Below are positions 6,508-6,897 of a DNA stretch of 6,897 nucleotides, in pieces (positions within the stretch are counted from its first letter, which is position 1; each line of letters starts with the position of its first letter). Source of the DNA: Alphaproteobacteria bacterium (GTDB taxonomy: Bacteria; Pseudomonadota; Alphaproteobacteria; Rhodobacterales; Rhodobacteraceae); assembly GCA_030424705.1 (NCBI GenBank), contig JAUHWJ010000102.1:1-6897 (forward strand), in the 5' to 3' direction. Below the pieces are notes generated by a model, which ran no database searches, was not told the origin of the DNA, and worked only from the letters and a program-made list of their open reading frames with translations. The position numbers and the translations under genes are program-made.

Positions 6508-6535
6508 GTTATATGGGCGTCAACGGGCCCTGCAA
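6508..6535 (-). promoter_or_regulatory. Candidate promoter of the flippase-ELM1 operon
   Basis: On the minus strand TATAAC (6513 to 6508) matches five of six bases of the -10 consensus. TTGCAG (6535 to 6530), 16 bases upstream, matches only the TTG of the -35. Transcription would begin near 6501, leaving a leader of about 39 bases before the ATG at 6462. This is the most AT-rich spot in the intergenic region. Confidence 0.4.
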
Positions 6536-6540
6536 GGGCC
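6526..6540. repeat. Perfect inverted repeat in the divergent region, possible operator
   Basis: GGCCCT (6526-6531) and AGGGCC (6535-6540) are perfect inverted arms around a three-base GCA centre. The repeat covers the -35 candidate of the flippase operon and lies upstream of the plus-strand gene starting at 6565, so a bound regulator could act on both. A six-pair GC-rich arm can also arise by chance in such DNA, and no second copy was noticed in the window. Confidence 0.4.
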
Positions 6541-6564
6541 GCCGCCCCCTCCGGAGGAGCGCAG

Positions 6565-6897
6565 ATGACTTTGAACGCCGTCTTCATCCACACCAATGCG
6601 CAACAGATGGTCGGCGCGATTGTCGCCCGCCACTCGCTGAAGCGCACGGCGGCCGACCCTTCGGGCTTCGATGTCCGCATCCTGAGCCGGGAAGATTTTC
6701 CGATCTTCGAGAGCTTCGAGGGGCGGAAGTTCCTCCGCGCCGGCGGCTGGCGCGTCTGGAGGAACGACGATCTCCAGAGCTTCACCCCGCTCCGCTTCGC
6801 GCCGCCGGAGACGATGGGATATCAGGGCCGCGCAGTCGTGATCGACCCGGACATCTTCGCCGTCGGCGACATCGGCGCGCTCCTCGGGCGCGACATG
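6565..6897 (+). CDS. Probable GT-A glycosyltransferase, 3' end outside window
   Basis: Only the first 111 codons are present, with no stop before the window edge. GGAGG seven bases upstream supports the ATG. The start is a short strand, NAVFIHTNAQQMVGAIVA, as in GT-A (GT8-like) enzymes that open with a nucleotide-binding strand and an 'ALVAxxSLKR' helix. The sequence then runs through FDVRILSRED, WRVWRNDDLQSFTPLRFAPP and YQGRAVVIDPDIFAVGDI. The Asp-Pro-Asp in VVIDPDIF (about residues 94-101) is placed like the DxD motif that binds the metal and nucleotide sugar. I recall similar uncharacterised proteins with the same 'LQSFTPLRF' and 'VIDPDIFAVGD' runs. It is divergent from the flippase operon, which suits a glycan locus. 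Family and donor sugar are inferred; the C-terminal half, which would settle it, is missing. Confidence 0.7.
   Translation, partial: MTLNAVFIHTNAQQMVGAIVARHSLKRTAADPSGFDVRILSREDFPIFESFEGRKFLRAGGWRVWRNDDLQSFTPLRFAPPETMGYQGRAVVIDPDIFAVGDIGALLGRDM

Noticed and set aside
6396..6785. 129-codon minus-strand open frame across the divergent intergenic region
   Set aside because: It lies opposite the better-supported glycosyltransferase start and overlaps the flippase start in another frame. It has no recognisable features.

Overview
The window is high-GC DNA (about two thirds G+C by eye) with dense, mostly short-spaced genes on both strands. The families and their residue style (ELM1/DUF1022, a HIT protein paired with a MobA-fold nucleotidyltransferase, a UlaG-like secreted metallohydrolase) look alphaproteobacterial. 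That is a judgement from protein style, not a proven assignment. I see no tRNA, rRNA, insertion sequence, integrase, CRISPR array or attachment site.

Layout. Bases 1-403 (+) hold the 3' part of a hexapeptide-repeat acyltransferase, followed by a probable intrinsic terminator. Bases 484-1269 (+) encode a secreted metallo-beta-lactamase-fold protein with an unusual metal site. It meets tail to tail, with a 10-base overlap, a MOSC-domain gene on the minus strand (1260-1865). A 63-base divergent gap leads to a plus-strand pair, a HIT-family protein (1929-2375) and a nucleotidyltransferase (2378-3127), separated by 2 bases. After a 110-base, partly AT-rich leader comes a 2-oxoglutarate/Fe(II) dioxygenase (3238-4137). 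It converges, with one base between stop codons, on a minus-strand operon of a polysaccharide flippase (5116-6462) and an ELM1/GtrOC1-type putative glycosyltransferase (4139-5119), joined by an ATGA overlap. A 102-base divergent region with a short perfect palindrome separates that operon from a plus-strand gene, probably a GT-A glycosyltransferase, cut by the window end (6565-6897).

Together the acyltransferase, nucleotidyltransferase, dioxygenase, ELM1 protein, flippase and terminal glycosyltransferase suggest part of a surface-glycan or glycolipid locus: sugar or alcohol activation, transfer, modification and export. The MBL and MOSC genes have no obvious link to this theme. The HIT gene is linked only by its tight pairing with the nucleotidyltransferase. 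No product is identifiable from the sequence alone. The points most worth a second look are the HIT-nucleotidyltransferase pair, the changed metal ligands of the MBL protein, the dioxygenase within a glycan setting, and the palindrome over the flippase promoter candidate.
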